Assembly: GCA_016471375.1 (NCBI GenBank)
Contig: WGLZ01000029.1
Location: forward strand, 1-34,749
DNA: 34,749 bases
Reading direction: 5' to 3'
From: Cyanobacteria bacterium RI_101
Lineage (GTDB): Bacteria; Cyanobacteriota; Cyanobacteriia; Cyanobacteriales; Microcystaceae
Under the pieces are notes generated by a model, which did no database searches, was not told the DNA's origin, and worked only from the letters and a program-made list of their open reading frames with translations. The translations under genes were made by a program, and so were the position numbers. Positions 28,265 to 34,749 of this stretch are shown here, in pieces (within the stretch, counting starts at the first letter, position 1; each line of letters begins with the position of its first letter).

Positions 28265-29311
28265 ATGACCGAGGCAACCCCCTATCTCTTACAAGTGGCC
28301 CGCGGCGCCGTGGTAGAGCGCCCTCCGGTTTGGATGATGCGTCAGGCGGGGCGCTATATGCAGGTTTATCGAGATCTGCGGGACAAGTATCCGAGTTTTC
28401 GGGAGCGCTCGGAGAATCCAGAGCTAGCGATTGAAATTTCCCTACAACCCTGGCGGGCTTTTCAACCGGACGGGGTGATTATGTTTTCCGATATTTTAAC
28501 CCCTCTGCCGGGCATCGGCATTCCCTTCGACATCATTGAAAGCAAAGGGCCCATTATCGATCCCCCCATTCGTTCCCAGGCTCAGGTGGATCAACTGACG
28601 CCCCTAGATCCCGAAGCGTCTTTACCGTTTATTAAAACCATTCTCCAGACCCTACGGCGGGAAGTGGGCGATCAATCCACCGTCTTGGGTTTTGTCGGCT
28701 CCCCTTGGACTCTGGCGGCCTACGCCATCGAGGGCAAAAGCTCCAAGGATTACAAAGTCATTAAACAAATGGCCTTTTCCGAGCCGCGACTGCTCCACGC
28801 CTTTTTGGGGAAAATCGCCGAAGCCATCGCCGTCTATGTCCGTTACCAGATTGATTGCGGCGCTCAGGTGGTGCAACTCTTCGATTCCTGGGCTGGGCAA
28901 CTCAGCCCCCAGGATTACGACGTCTTCGCGCTTCCCTACCAACAACAGGTGGTCAAACTCGTCAAGGAAACCCACCCCGACACCCCCTTGATTCTCTACA
29001 TCAGCGGCAGCGCCGGGGTGTTGGAACGGATGGGTCAATCCGGCGTGGATATCGTCAGCGTCGATTGGACGGTGGATATGGCGGACGCCCGCCGGCGCTT
29101 AGGTTCTGACATGAAGGTGCAGGGCAACATTGACCCCGGCGTTCTTTTCGGCTCCCAGGACTTCATTAAGACCCGCATCCTCGACACCATTCGCAAGGCG
29201 GGCCAGGGGGGCCATATTTTAAATCTGGGCCATGGCGTGCTCGTGGGCACCCCGGAGGAGAATGTCCGCTTTTTCTTTGAAACCGCCAAACAAGCGGATC
29301 GCTGGCTCTAG
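28265..29311 (+). CDS. hemE: Uroporphyrinogen decarboxylase
   Basis: 348 residues, the usual length. It decarboxylates the four acetates of uroporphyrinogen III to give coproporphyrinogen III, shared by heme, chlorophyll and bilin synthesis; cytosolic and cofactor-free. Seen: signature 1 [12 protein letters not shown] with R26 and R30, the catalytic aspartate D76 in MFSDILTP, signature 2 [16 protein letters not shown], and the C-terminal [18 protein letters not shown]4330 follows after 14 bp, with AGGAGAG before it, so the two are likely one transcript. There is no sign of unusual regulation. Confidence 0.97.
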   Translation: MTEATPYLLQVARGAVVERPPVWMMRQAGRYMQVYRDLRDKYPSFRERSENPELAIEISLQPWRAFQPDGVIMFSDILTPLPGIGIPFDIIESKGPIIDPPIRSQAQVDQLTPLDPEASLPFIKTILQTLRREVGDQSTVLGFVGSPWTLAAYAIEGKSSKDYKVIKQMAFSEPRLLHAFLGKIAEAIAVYVRYQIDCGAQVVQLFDSWAGQLSPQDYDVFALPYQQQVVKLVKETHPDTPLILYISGSAGVLERMGQSGVDIVSVDWTVDMADARRRLGSDMKVQGNIDPGVLFGSQDFIKTRILDTIRKAGQGGHILNLGHGVLVGTPEENVRFFFETAKQADRWL

Positions 29312-29325
29312 GTTAGGAGAGTGTT

Positions 29326-29853
29326 ATGTCGTTAATTGACGCGAAAGGCCGTCTCTTCGGCAAAGTGAGCTTGTTGGATCTCGGCGCCGGGCTGATTATC
29401 CTCATGGCGGTGGTCGGCATTTTTGTCCTCCCCGGCGGTTCCGGCAAAAGTCTGGTGGCTCAAGTCCAGACCCAACCCCTAGAAATTACCGCCATTGTCC
29501 GGGGTCTCAACGCCCTGGATATTAACGTCATTGTTCAGGACTTAAAAAGCCAAAAGACCGACATTATCATCCGCAACCAACCCGCCGGTCAGGTGACGAC
29601 CACTAACGTCCAAATCCTGCCCCGCAACCTAGCGGTGCCCCAGCCGGACGGCGGCGTCAAGGCGCTTCCCGACCCCCGGCCAGAGGCCGTTTATAGCAAC
29701 GATCTGCTCCTTACTCTCTCCAGCCAGGGGGATATGACGCCCACCGGCGTGGTGGTGGGGGGCCAAAAACTGAAGGTGGGAACCGTCCTGGAGTTGGAGG
29801 GCAAGAGCTATAACTTCAACGCCAGCGTCATTAACCTCAAAACCCAGGGTTAG
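29326..29853 (+). CDS. DUF4330 membrane-anchored protein
   Basis: 175 residues. An amphipathic start (SLIDAKGRLFGKVSLLDLG) leads into one transmembrane helix (about residues 20-36), followed by a beta-rich soluble region (EITAIVRGLNALD...DIIIRNQPAGQV...VGTVLELEGKSYNFNASVI). This layout is that of DUF4330, found mainly in cyanobacteria and some Firmicutes. Function unknown. It is 14 bp after hemE and 1 bp before the glycosyltransferase-like gene, so it probably belongs to that operon. Confidence 0.85.
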   Translation: MSLIDAKGRLFGKVSLLDLGAGLIILMAVVGIFVLPGGSGKSLVAQVQTQPLEITAIVRGLNALDINVIVQDLKSQKTDIIIRNQPAGQVTTTNVQILPRNLAVPQPDGGVKALPDPRPEAVYSNDLLLTLSSQGDMTPTGVVVGGQKLKVGTVLELEGKSYNFNASVINLKTQG

Positions 29854-29854
29854 G

Positions 29855-30937
29855 ATGGGCGCCAAACGACCGACGATTTACTGCGCCGTCACGGGTCACG
29901 GTTTTGGTCATGGCGTGCGGATGGCCTGCGTCGTGGCGGAAATTCAGCGCCTCCGCCCCGATTGTTTGGTAATTTTAGCCACCCGAGCGCCGCGATGGTT
30001 ACTGGAATCCTACATTCCCGGCGACTTTATCCATCGCCCTGTATCCCTGGACGCGGGCGTCATCCAAAGCGATAGCCTGCAAATGGACTTAGACGCCACC
30101 CGTCGGGAATTGACGGCGGTCTATCAAGGAAAAAACGCCTTGATCGCCCAGGAGGCCGACTACCTGCGTCAGAATCAGGCGGATTTAGTCCTGGCGGACA
30201 TTCCGGCGCTGGCGGTGTCCTTGGCTCATCAAGCTGGCATTCCCGCCTGGTTAATGGGCAATTTTGGTTGGAATTTTATTTACCGGGATTGGGGGCCGTC
30301 CTTTTGGGATCTAGCGGAGCAAATCGAAGCGGACTACCAAGCCTGCGACCAACTCTTTCGCCTGCCCCTGGCGGAGCCGATGACCATTTTCCCCCGGCGC
30401 CGAGACGTGGGCTTAACCGGCGGCGCCCCCCGTTATAGCGAGGCGGAGTTACGGGAAAAATTGGCGCTGAAAACCCCGCCGGAACGGACGGTATTGCTGA
30501 CCTTTGGCGGTTTGGGGTTAGCCTCCATTCCCTACGAAACCTTAGCAAAATTTCCCGATTGGCGCTTTTTGACCTTCGACGCCCAGGCGCCGAAATTGCC
30601 CAACCTGATCTCCTTGCCCCCCGGTTCTTTCCGGCCCGTGGACGTCATGCCCCTCTGCGGGCGGGTGATCTCTAAACCCGGTTACAGCACCTTCGCCGAA
30701 GCCCTGCGTTTGGGCGTTCCTTTAGTGTCCTTAACCCGAGAGGGTTTTGCCGAAGCGCCGATTTTACTGGCGGGGTTACAGGACTACGGCCGGCACCAAA
30801 TTATCGACACGGCGGACTTTTTCCTCGGTCGCTGGCATTTCCTCAAAGAAGAGCCGTCCCCGCCCCGGTTAACGGAGAAACTCGACCCCAACGGCGCCGA
30901 GACTATCGCCCAGGCGGTGGCGGAGTTTTTGCCCTAA
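29855..30937 (+). CDS. Glycosyltransferase-like protein (GT-B, MurG/arabinokinase N-domain type)
   Basis: 360 residues. The N-terminal glycine-rich loop IYCAVTGHGFGHGVRMACVV resembles GT-B enzymes and in particular the N-terminal domain of plant L-arabinokinase. The second Rossmann-like half has TVLLTFGGLGL and the nucleotide-sugar region CGRVISKPGYSTFAEALRLGVP, as in MurG/GT28 (KPG-S..EAL..G.P). The acceptor and sugar cannot be told. It starts 1 bp after the DUF4330 stop, so translation is probably coupled. Conserved in cyanobacteria as far as I recall, without an assigned role. Confidence 0.8.
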   Translation: MGAKRPTIYCAVTGHGFGHGVRMACVVAEIQRLRPDCLVILATRAPRWLLESYIPGDFIHRPVSLDAGVIQSDSLQMDLDATRRELTAVYQGKNALIAQEADYLRQNQADLVLADIPALAVSLAHQAGIPAWLMGNFGWNFIYRDWGPSFWDLAEQIEADYQACDQLFRLPLAEPMTIFPRRRDVGLTGGAPRYSEAELREKLALKTPPERTVLLTFGGLGLASIPYETLAKFPDWRFLTFDAQAPKLPNLISLPPGSFRPVDVMPLCGRVISKPGYSTFAEALRLGVPLVSLTREGFAEAPILLAGLQDYGRHQIIDTADFFLGRWHFLKEEPSPPRLTEKLDPNGAETIAQAVAEFLP

Positions 30938-31026
30938 GGGGATGAAAGGACAAGACCTCTTTTCACGCGGGAAGCGTCCCAGCCCTATAGTAGGGAAACC
31001 GCTCTCACCTTAGCGCCCTGGTTGTC

Positions 31027-31836
31027 ATGCTCGAATCCCTTGTCCTGGCGACAGTTTACGGCTTTGTCTTTGTCCTGGGCAGCGCCGTGGGCAGTTTCCT
31101 GAACGTCGTGGTCTATCGTCTGCCCGCGGGGCTGTCTTTACTTTATCCCCCCTCCCGTTGCCCCCACTGTCTCCACCCTCTAGGCAAAACGGAAAACGTG
31201 CCTGTCCTCGGTTGGCTCTGGTTAAAGGGGCGCTGTCGCTGGTGTCGCAGTCCCATTTCCCCCCGCTATCCCCTAGTGGAGGCGCTGACGGGGCTTTTAT
31301 TCTGTCTAGTGGCGGCCCGCTACGGCTTTACCGTCCAAGCCCTAGGCTATAGCGCGTTGGTCAGTTTCCTTGTGGCGCTGGCGTTGATTGATTGGGACAC
31401 CCTGACCTTGCCTGGGATCTTAACTAAAACTGGGCTAGTGGTCGGGCTAAGTTTCCAAGCCCTCTGGGGCTGGCAGGCAAATCAGGGCGCCGGGGGACTG
31501 GTGGCCGCCGTCGGCGCCGCGGTTCTGGGTCTCTGGGGCTTTGATCTCCTGCGCTGGGGGGGAACGTTCTGGCTCCAACAGGAGGCCATGGGGGACGGCG
31601 ATCCTAAATTGGCGGCCATGCTCGGCGCGTGGTTAGGCTGGCAGTTGTTGGCATTAACGGCGTTTCTCGCCTGTTTGCTGGGATTGCTGGGGGTGGGCGT
31701 CGCCGCGGCGCTGGGGCGGTTTCAGTCCCGTCAGTTTCCCTTCGGCCCCTGTTTAGCGGCGGGAGGAATAATTAGTTTATTGGCGGGGGAGGCGGCGCTG
31801 AGCGCCTATAAAGCCTTCTTTTTTCCCCAGCTTTGA
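31027..31836 (+). CDS. pilD: Type IV prepilin peptidase / N-methyltransferase
   Basis: 269 residues, a polytopic inner-membrane aspartyl protease that cleaves and methylates type IV pilins and pseudopilins. Seen: the N-terminal [12 protein letters not shown] motif, two CxxC pairs of the cytoplasmic zinc loop (C45/C48 and C70/C73), and the catalytic aspartates D122 ([12 protein letters not shown]) and D192 ([12 protein letters not shown]), with about seven hydrophobic segments. All key residues are intact, including the methyltransferase-associated cysteines. It is 89 bp after the glycosyltransferase gene, with space for its own promoter. Supports pilus-based motility or DNA uptake in the host. 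Confidence 0.95.
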   Translation: MLESLVLATVYGFVFVLGSAVGSFLNVVVYRLPAGLSLLYPPSRCPHCLHPLGKTENVPVLGWLWLKGRCRWCRSPISPRYPLVEALTGLLFCLVAARYGFTVQALGYSALVSFLVALALIDWDTLTLPGILTKTGLVVGLSFQALWGWQANQGAGGLVAAVGAAVLGLWGFDLLRWGGTFWLQQEAMGDGDPKLAAMLGAWLGWQLLALTAFLACLLGLLGVGVAAALGRFQSRQFPFGPCLAAGGIISLLAGEAALSAYKAFFFPQL

Positions 31837-32021
31837 GGAAGTCCCTGGGCGATCAAAGCTATACTCTCGGGACAGCCCGCTTTAAATAACATCGCCCTAG
31901 GGAGACCCTTTGTTTGTCAAGTGAATAAGTCCGCGGCGTTTTGGCTAGTTTCGCTACAATGGTTGGCTATCAATTTCCTATGATTGACAGACTCTGTTGT
32001 TGCGTTGTAGAGGTGATTTAA

Positions 32022-32357
32022 ATGACCTATACATTTGATATTTTGGGCGTCGCTCCCGTTTTTACCTTTTTTAACTACCAACAGGACGTGGAACAGCGCC
32101 CTGAACGGAGCCTAGCCTATGTGGCGAGTTATGATTGCACCTTGGACAGTTTGATTAAGTCCACGGAACTAATTCCCCGGCGCCCGGATTGGGATTGGGA
32201 CGCGGTGACTCAGACCATGGTTAACTTTTGGCTCCGCAATCCCGAGCCGATCCAACGCTGGAAACAGGAACTGGATAGCCTGGGGAAAGATAACCTCTTG
32301 GTGGGACGAGTCGCCAACCTGGAGCGTCTGCGGCAGACCTTTGAGTCGTTGCTCTGA
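32022..32357 (+). CDS. Conserved cyanobacterial hypothetical protein
   Basis: 111 residues beginning MTYTFDILGVAPVFTFFNYQQ. Rich in Trp and Asp in its centre (RRPDWDWDAVTQTMVNFWL), ending in an amphipathic helix (NLERLRQTFESLL). No membrane segment or signal peptide. I have the impression of a small family restricted to cyanobacteria but cannot name it. GAGGTG precedes the ATG by about 8 nt; a -10-like TACAAT is at 31955-31960. It stands between pilD and sufR, separated from both by over 150 bp, so it is probably a single-gene unit. Confidence 0.7.
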   Translation: MTYTFDILGVAPVFTFFNYQQDVEQRPERSLAYVASYDCTLDSLIKSTELIPRRPDWDWDAVTQTMVNFWLRNPEPIQRWKQELDSLGKDNLLVGRVANLERLRQTFESLL

Positions 32358-32416
32358 ACGGCCCCGCCTCGGCGCCCAGAGTCAAGTCTGGGGGAGTCAA
32401 CTTTATTTTGCGGAAT

Positions 32417-32446
32417 TTAACAACCGTTAGGTTGTCCAAGTAAAAT
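32417..32446 (+). promoter_or_regulatory. Candidate sufR promoter
   Basis: A -35-like TTAACA (32417-32422, five of six consensus bases) and a -10-like TAAAAT (32441-32446) are separated by 18 bp. The palindromic operator lies between and partly over the -35, the arrangement expected for repression. Confidence 0.55.
32420..32435. promoter_or_regulatory. SufR operator, perfect palindrome
   Basis: ACAACCGTTAGGTTGT is a perfect inverted repeat and contains CAAC-N6-GTTG, the SufR binding site described for cyanobacteria. It is about 120 bp upstream of sufR and between its likely -35 and -10, which implies autorepression by the cluster-loaded protein. Confidence 0.8.
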
Positions 32447-32554
32447 GGGAGGGGTTCGGCCCTAAGCGCCGTTGGCCCGATAGGTTTATCTTAGCGATAT
32501 CGCTTTCGCGCCCGCCGCGGCTCAATCGGCGTTTTTCCTTAGTCCTCTTCCCCC

Positions 32555-33205
32555 ATGCTTGCTTCCTCTACTAAAGACGAGATTCTGCGGGCCCTGCTGA
32601 GGCGTCCCCAGACGACGGCCCAGGATTTGGCGGCGCAACTGGATCTGAGTCCCCAGGCGATCCGGCGTCATCTGAAGGATCTAGAAGAAGACGGGTTGAT
32701 TGAACATCAAGCCAGTCAAGGCGCTATGGGCCGACCCCAATTTCTCTACGCCTTAAGTAAACAGGGGCGGGAGCGGTTTCCCCAGGCCTACGGCGAATTT
32801 GCCCTTTCTTTTTTGGACAGCCTTGTGGAAACAGCGGGAGAACAACAGTTGGGGGCGGCGCTCCAAAAGCAGTGGCAACGCAAAGCGGAGGATTACCGGC
32901 AACGTCTCGGGTCTGGCTCTTTCCGGGAGCGGTTGCAGGCCCTGACGGAATTGCGCCGGGCCGAGGGTTATATGACGGAACTCCACATTCTCGAATCGGC
33001 GCCGACTCCCCAGTATGTGTTAGCGGAACATCACTGCGCCATCGCCGAAGTGGCGGAATCCTATCCTAGCGTTTGCGGCCACGAACTCGAAATGTTCGCC
33101 GCCGTCTTACCGGACTGCACCATCAAGCGCACCCATTGGCTGAATAACGGGGAACCGGCCTGCGGCTACCTCATTCAACCCCAAGGACGGTTACGGGATG
33201 CTTAG
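32555..33205 (+). CDS. sufR: SufR, Fe-S cluster-sensing transcriptional repressor
   Basis: 216 residues. The N-terminal winged helix-turn-helix (DEILRALLRRPQTTAQDLAAQLDLSPQAIRRHLKDLE, DeoR/ArsR-like) is followed by a linker and a C-terminal cysteine region with C161, C174, C188 and C203, in the C-x12-C-x13-C-x14-C arrangement of SufR that holds a [4Fe-4S] cluster. SufR represses the sufBCDS cluster-assembly operon when clusters are plentiful. The palindromic operator upstream supports autoregulation. In the cyanobacteria I know, sufR lies divergently beside sufBCDS; here the upstream neighbour is an unrelated plus-strand gene. Its stop overlaps the yjbQ start by 8 bp. Confidence 0.92.
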   Translation: MLASSTKDEILRALLRRPQTTAQDLAAQLDLSPQAIRRHLKDLEEDGLIEHQASQGAMGRPQFLYALSKQGRERFPQAYGEFALSFLDSLVETAGEQQLGAALQKQWQRKAEDYRQRLGSGSFRERLQALTELRRAEGYMTELHILESAPTPQYVLAEHHCAIAEVAESYPSVCGHELEMFAAVLPDCTIKRTHWLNNGEPACGYLIQPQGRLRDA

Positions 33206-33620
33206 TCAATATCAACAATCGCTGATTATCCCCACCCAGGGGAAATCTCTGCGGCCCTTTACCTCTCAGGTTCAGGAAATTGTCAAGGAATCCGGCATTC
33301 AAACCGGGTTATGTCTAGTCTTTATCCGCCATACTTCCGCCTCCCTGTTAATCCAAGAAAACGCCGACCCCGACGTTTTAGCTGATTTATCGACTTTCTT
33401 CTCTCAACTGGTTCCAGAGGACGAGCGGCGCTATCGCCACAGTAGCGAAGGCCCGGACGATATGCCTTCCCATATTCGCTCCGCCTTAACTAACACCTCC
33501 GAACAAATTCCCATCGCTCAGGGGCGTCTCGTCTTGGGAACCTGGCAGGGGATCTATCTTTGGGAACACCGTCAGGGCGCCCATCGCCGGGAAGTCGTCG
33601 TTCATCTGACCGGCCAATAA
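33198..33620 (+). CDS. YjbQ/UPF0047 family protein
   Basis: 140 residues, the usual size. Family marks: RHTSASLLIQENADPDV, then the HIRSALTNTS segment and the closing GTWQGIYLWEHR. UPF0047 proteins have been linked to a weak thiamine-phosphate synthase activity that can rescue thiE mutants; the physiological role is unclear. The start overlaps the sufR end by 8 bp, so it may be controlled by SufR, and the GNAT gene begins 12 bp after it. Confidence 0.92.
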   Translation: MLSQYQQSLIIPTQGKSLRPFTSQVQEIVKESGIQTGLCLVFIRHTSASLLIQENADPDVLADLSTFFSQLVPEDERRYRHSSEGPDDMPSHIRSALTNTSEQIPIAQGRLVLGTWQGIYLWEHRQGAHRREVVVHLTGQ

Positions 33621-33632
33621 TTCGCAAACCCT

Positions 33633-34493
33633 ATGACCTTTTCTCAGAGTTCCAGTTACCAAATTTCAGCCCTGACAGCGGAAGAAATGACGATTCCGCT
33701 GGACTGGGCCGCGCAGGAGGGGTGGAATCCCGGTCTCGGGGACGGGGAGTGCTTTTTCGCCGCCGATCCCCAAGGATTTCTCGCGGGTAAAATTGACGGC
33801 CAACCCGTTGCGACGATCTCTGCGGTGAGGTACGGCGCCGATTTTGGGTTTATCGGTTTATACCTAGTTGACAAGCGTTTTCGGGGTCAGGGCTATGGTC
33901 TGGAAATTTGGCGGCGGGCGCTGGAGTATTTAGAGGGTAGAACAATTGGGTTAGACGGCGTGGTCGCTCAGCAGGGGAATTACCAAAAATCCGGCTTTCA
34001 ACTCGCCTACCGCCATATTCGCTTTGGCGGCGCCGTCCAGACCGTCCGCCCGCCAGATCCCCATTTTTTCGACCTCTCGGGTTTCGAGCTAGCGCGTCTA
34101 GCGGATTACGACCGTCAATTCTTCCCCGCCCGTCGGGAGGCTTTTCTACGGGCTTGGATCAACCATCCCCATCATCGCGCCCTAGGAGTGGTCGAACAGG
34201 GACAACTGCGGGGTTATGGCGTTATGCGAGCCTGTCGGCGGGGCTATAAAATCGGCCCCCTCAACGCGGAGAGTAAAGACGTCGCCCTAGAACTGTTTCA
34301 GGCCCTACTCGCCCAAACTCCTTTGGGGTCTGAGATCTACTTAGACGTCCCGGAGCCAAACGCCCAAGCTGTTGAACTGGCCCGAAGCCAAGGCATGGAA
34401 CCCTGTTTTGAAACCGCCAGAATGTACGCCGGCGCAGTCCCGGATTTACCTCTAAGGAAAATATTCGGCGTCTCTAGTTTGGAACTGGGCTAG
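33633..34493 (+). CDS. Two-domain GNAT acetyltransferase (YitH-like)
   Basis: 286 residues. The N-terminal GNAT domain spans about 10-125: EEGWNPG-like acceptor loop (QEGWNPGLGDGECF), strands around VATISAVRYG, and the acetyl-CoA motif LYLVDKRFRGQGYGLEIWRRAL. The C-terminal half (about 145-280: LRGYGVMRACRRGYKIGPL, then a final segment ending GMEPCFETARMY) matches the Acetyltransf_18 type domain of YitH-like proteins. Substrate unknown. It is the last gene of the sufR-yjbQ-GNAT run. Confidence 0.85.
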   Translation: MTFSQSSSYQISALTAEEMTIPLDWAAQEGWNPGLGDGECFFAADPQGFLAGKIDGQPVATISAVRYGADFGFIGLYLVDKRFRGQGYGLEIWRRALEYLEGRTIGLDGVVAQQGNYQKSGFQLAYRHIRFGGAVQTVRPPDPHFFDLSGFELARLADYDRQFFPARREAFLRAWINHPHHRALGVVEQGQLRGYGVMRACRRGYKIGPLNAESKDVALELFQALLAQTPLGSEIYLDVPEPNAQAVELARSQGMEPCFETARMYAGAVPDLPLRKIFGVSSLELG

Positions 34494-34749
34494 TCGGTCG
34501 AGAGGATACCGCTACAATGCGTTCATCGAGGGAGCCTCTCAGTTTTGTCAGTTGCTTGGTTGGCCCTCATCCCCGAGCCCCTTCTCCCAGAGCGGGAGAA
34601 GGGGAGTCAAACCTACATTTCGCAGGTTCATGGAAGACAATAGTATTTCTGGCAAGGAGAACCGAGTAAAGCTAAAACTTGCAGATGAAAGTCAGTGAGA
34701 TTGGAGATGAGTTTACTCTCCTCAAGCCAAAGCACGTGAATGGACTGAA
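34494..34749. other. Right-edge intergenic region with a possible gene start
   Basis: It holds a dispersed repeat (34564-34606), a -10-like TACAAT (34513-34518) and, at 34685, an ATG opening a frame MKVSEIGDEFTLLKPKHVNG that runs off the window. The frame has no good ribosome-binding site, so a gene starting here is uncertain. Confidence 0.3.
34564..34606 (+). repeat. Short dispersed repeat, copy 2
   Basis: Reads CCCTCATCCCCGAGCCCCTT then CTCCCAGAGCGGGAGAAGGGG. It is the same element as at 27008-27046 but in the opposite orientation, with a few differences. The two copies bracket the whole hisC-to-GNAT housekeeping block. Confidence 0.75.

Overview
The window is chromosomal DNA from a cyanobacterium. 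It carries zeta-carotene desaturase of the plant/cyanobacterial type, a SufR-type Fe-S repressor with its palindromic operator, hemE, a DUF4330 gene, a type IV prepilin peptidase, and RTX/Calx-beta/CARDB surface proteins with a C-terminal module I associate with cyanobacteria. Most genes from about 8.6 kb onward are rich in the palindrome GGCGCC. The species cannot be named from the sequence.

Layout. (1) 1-102: 5' end of a transposase gene (ISKra4-like) leaving the window on the minus strand. (2) 180-13370: one reading frame of 4396 codons for a giant surface or secreted protein. In order it has nine 42-residue RCC1-like repeats, seven CARDB domains (two split by pairs of Calx-beta domains), a PPC-like and an IPT-like domain, a GH108 muramidase, a Pro/Asp linker, Ig/FnIII/SdrD-like domains, an S8 subtilase with a complete Asp-His-Ser triad, three near-identical Calx-beta repeats, RTX-like repeats and a C-terminal sorting or secretion module. 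Base composition changes inside this gene. (3) 13483-13932: an orphan recombinase core-binding domain. (4) 14361-19049: zds facing accC and an ArsM-like methyltransferase that overlaps accC, then a TM2/SHOCT gene and a helix-hairpin-helix gene. (5) 19202-21601: a GH9 endoglucanase with the same C-terminal module as the giant protein. (6) About 21.8-26.8 kb: small hypothetical genes mixed with damaged ones (a GNAT gene with an out-of-frame tail, an ORF without a start behind a monoamine-oxidase-like gene, and a DM13 gene cut by an IS110-family fragment). (7) 27159-34493: housekeeping genes, all on the plus strand: hisC-hemE-DUF4330-glycosyltransferase, prepilin peptidase, a small cyanobacterial protein, then sufR-yjbQ-GNAT.

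How they fit together. The giant protein and the cellulase look like exported, calcium-dependent cell-surface or extracellular proteins. Neither has an N-terminal signal peptide, and their shared C-terminus suggests one export route, probably type I; no exporter genes are in the window. The rest is core metabolism: carotenoids, fatty-acid initiation, histidine, tetrapyrroles and pilus processing. Between the two lies a degraded accessory patch with transposon debris.

The most unusual signal is the RCC1-like array. DNA between copies is nearly invariant except at three adjacent codons per 126-bp unit, which vary almost freely. The co-occurrence of a muramidase and a protease in the same giant adhesin-like chain is the second.
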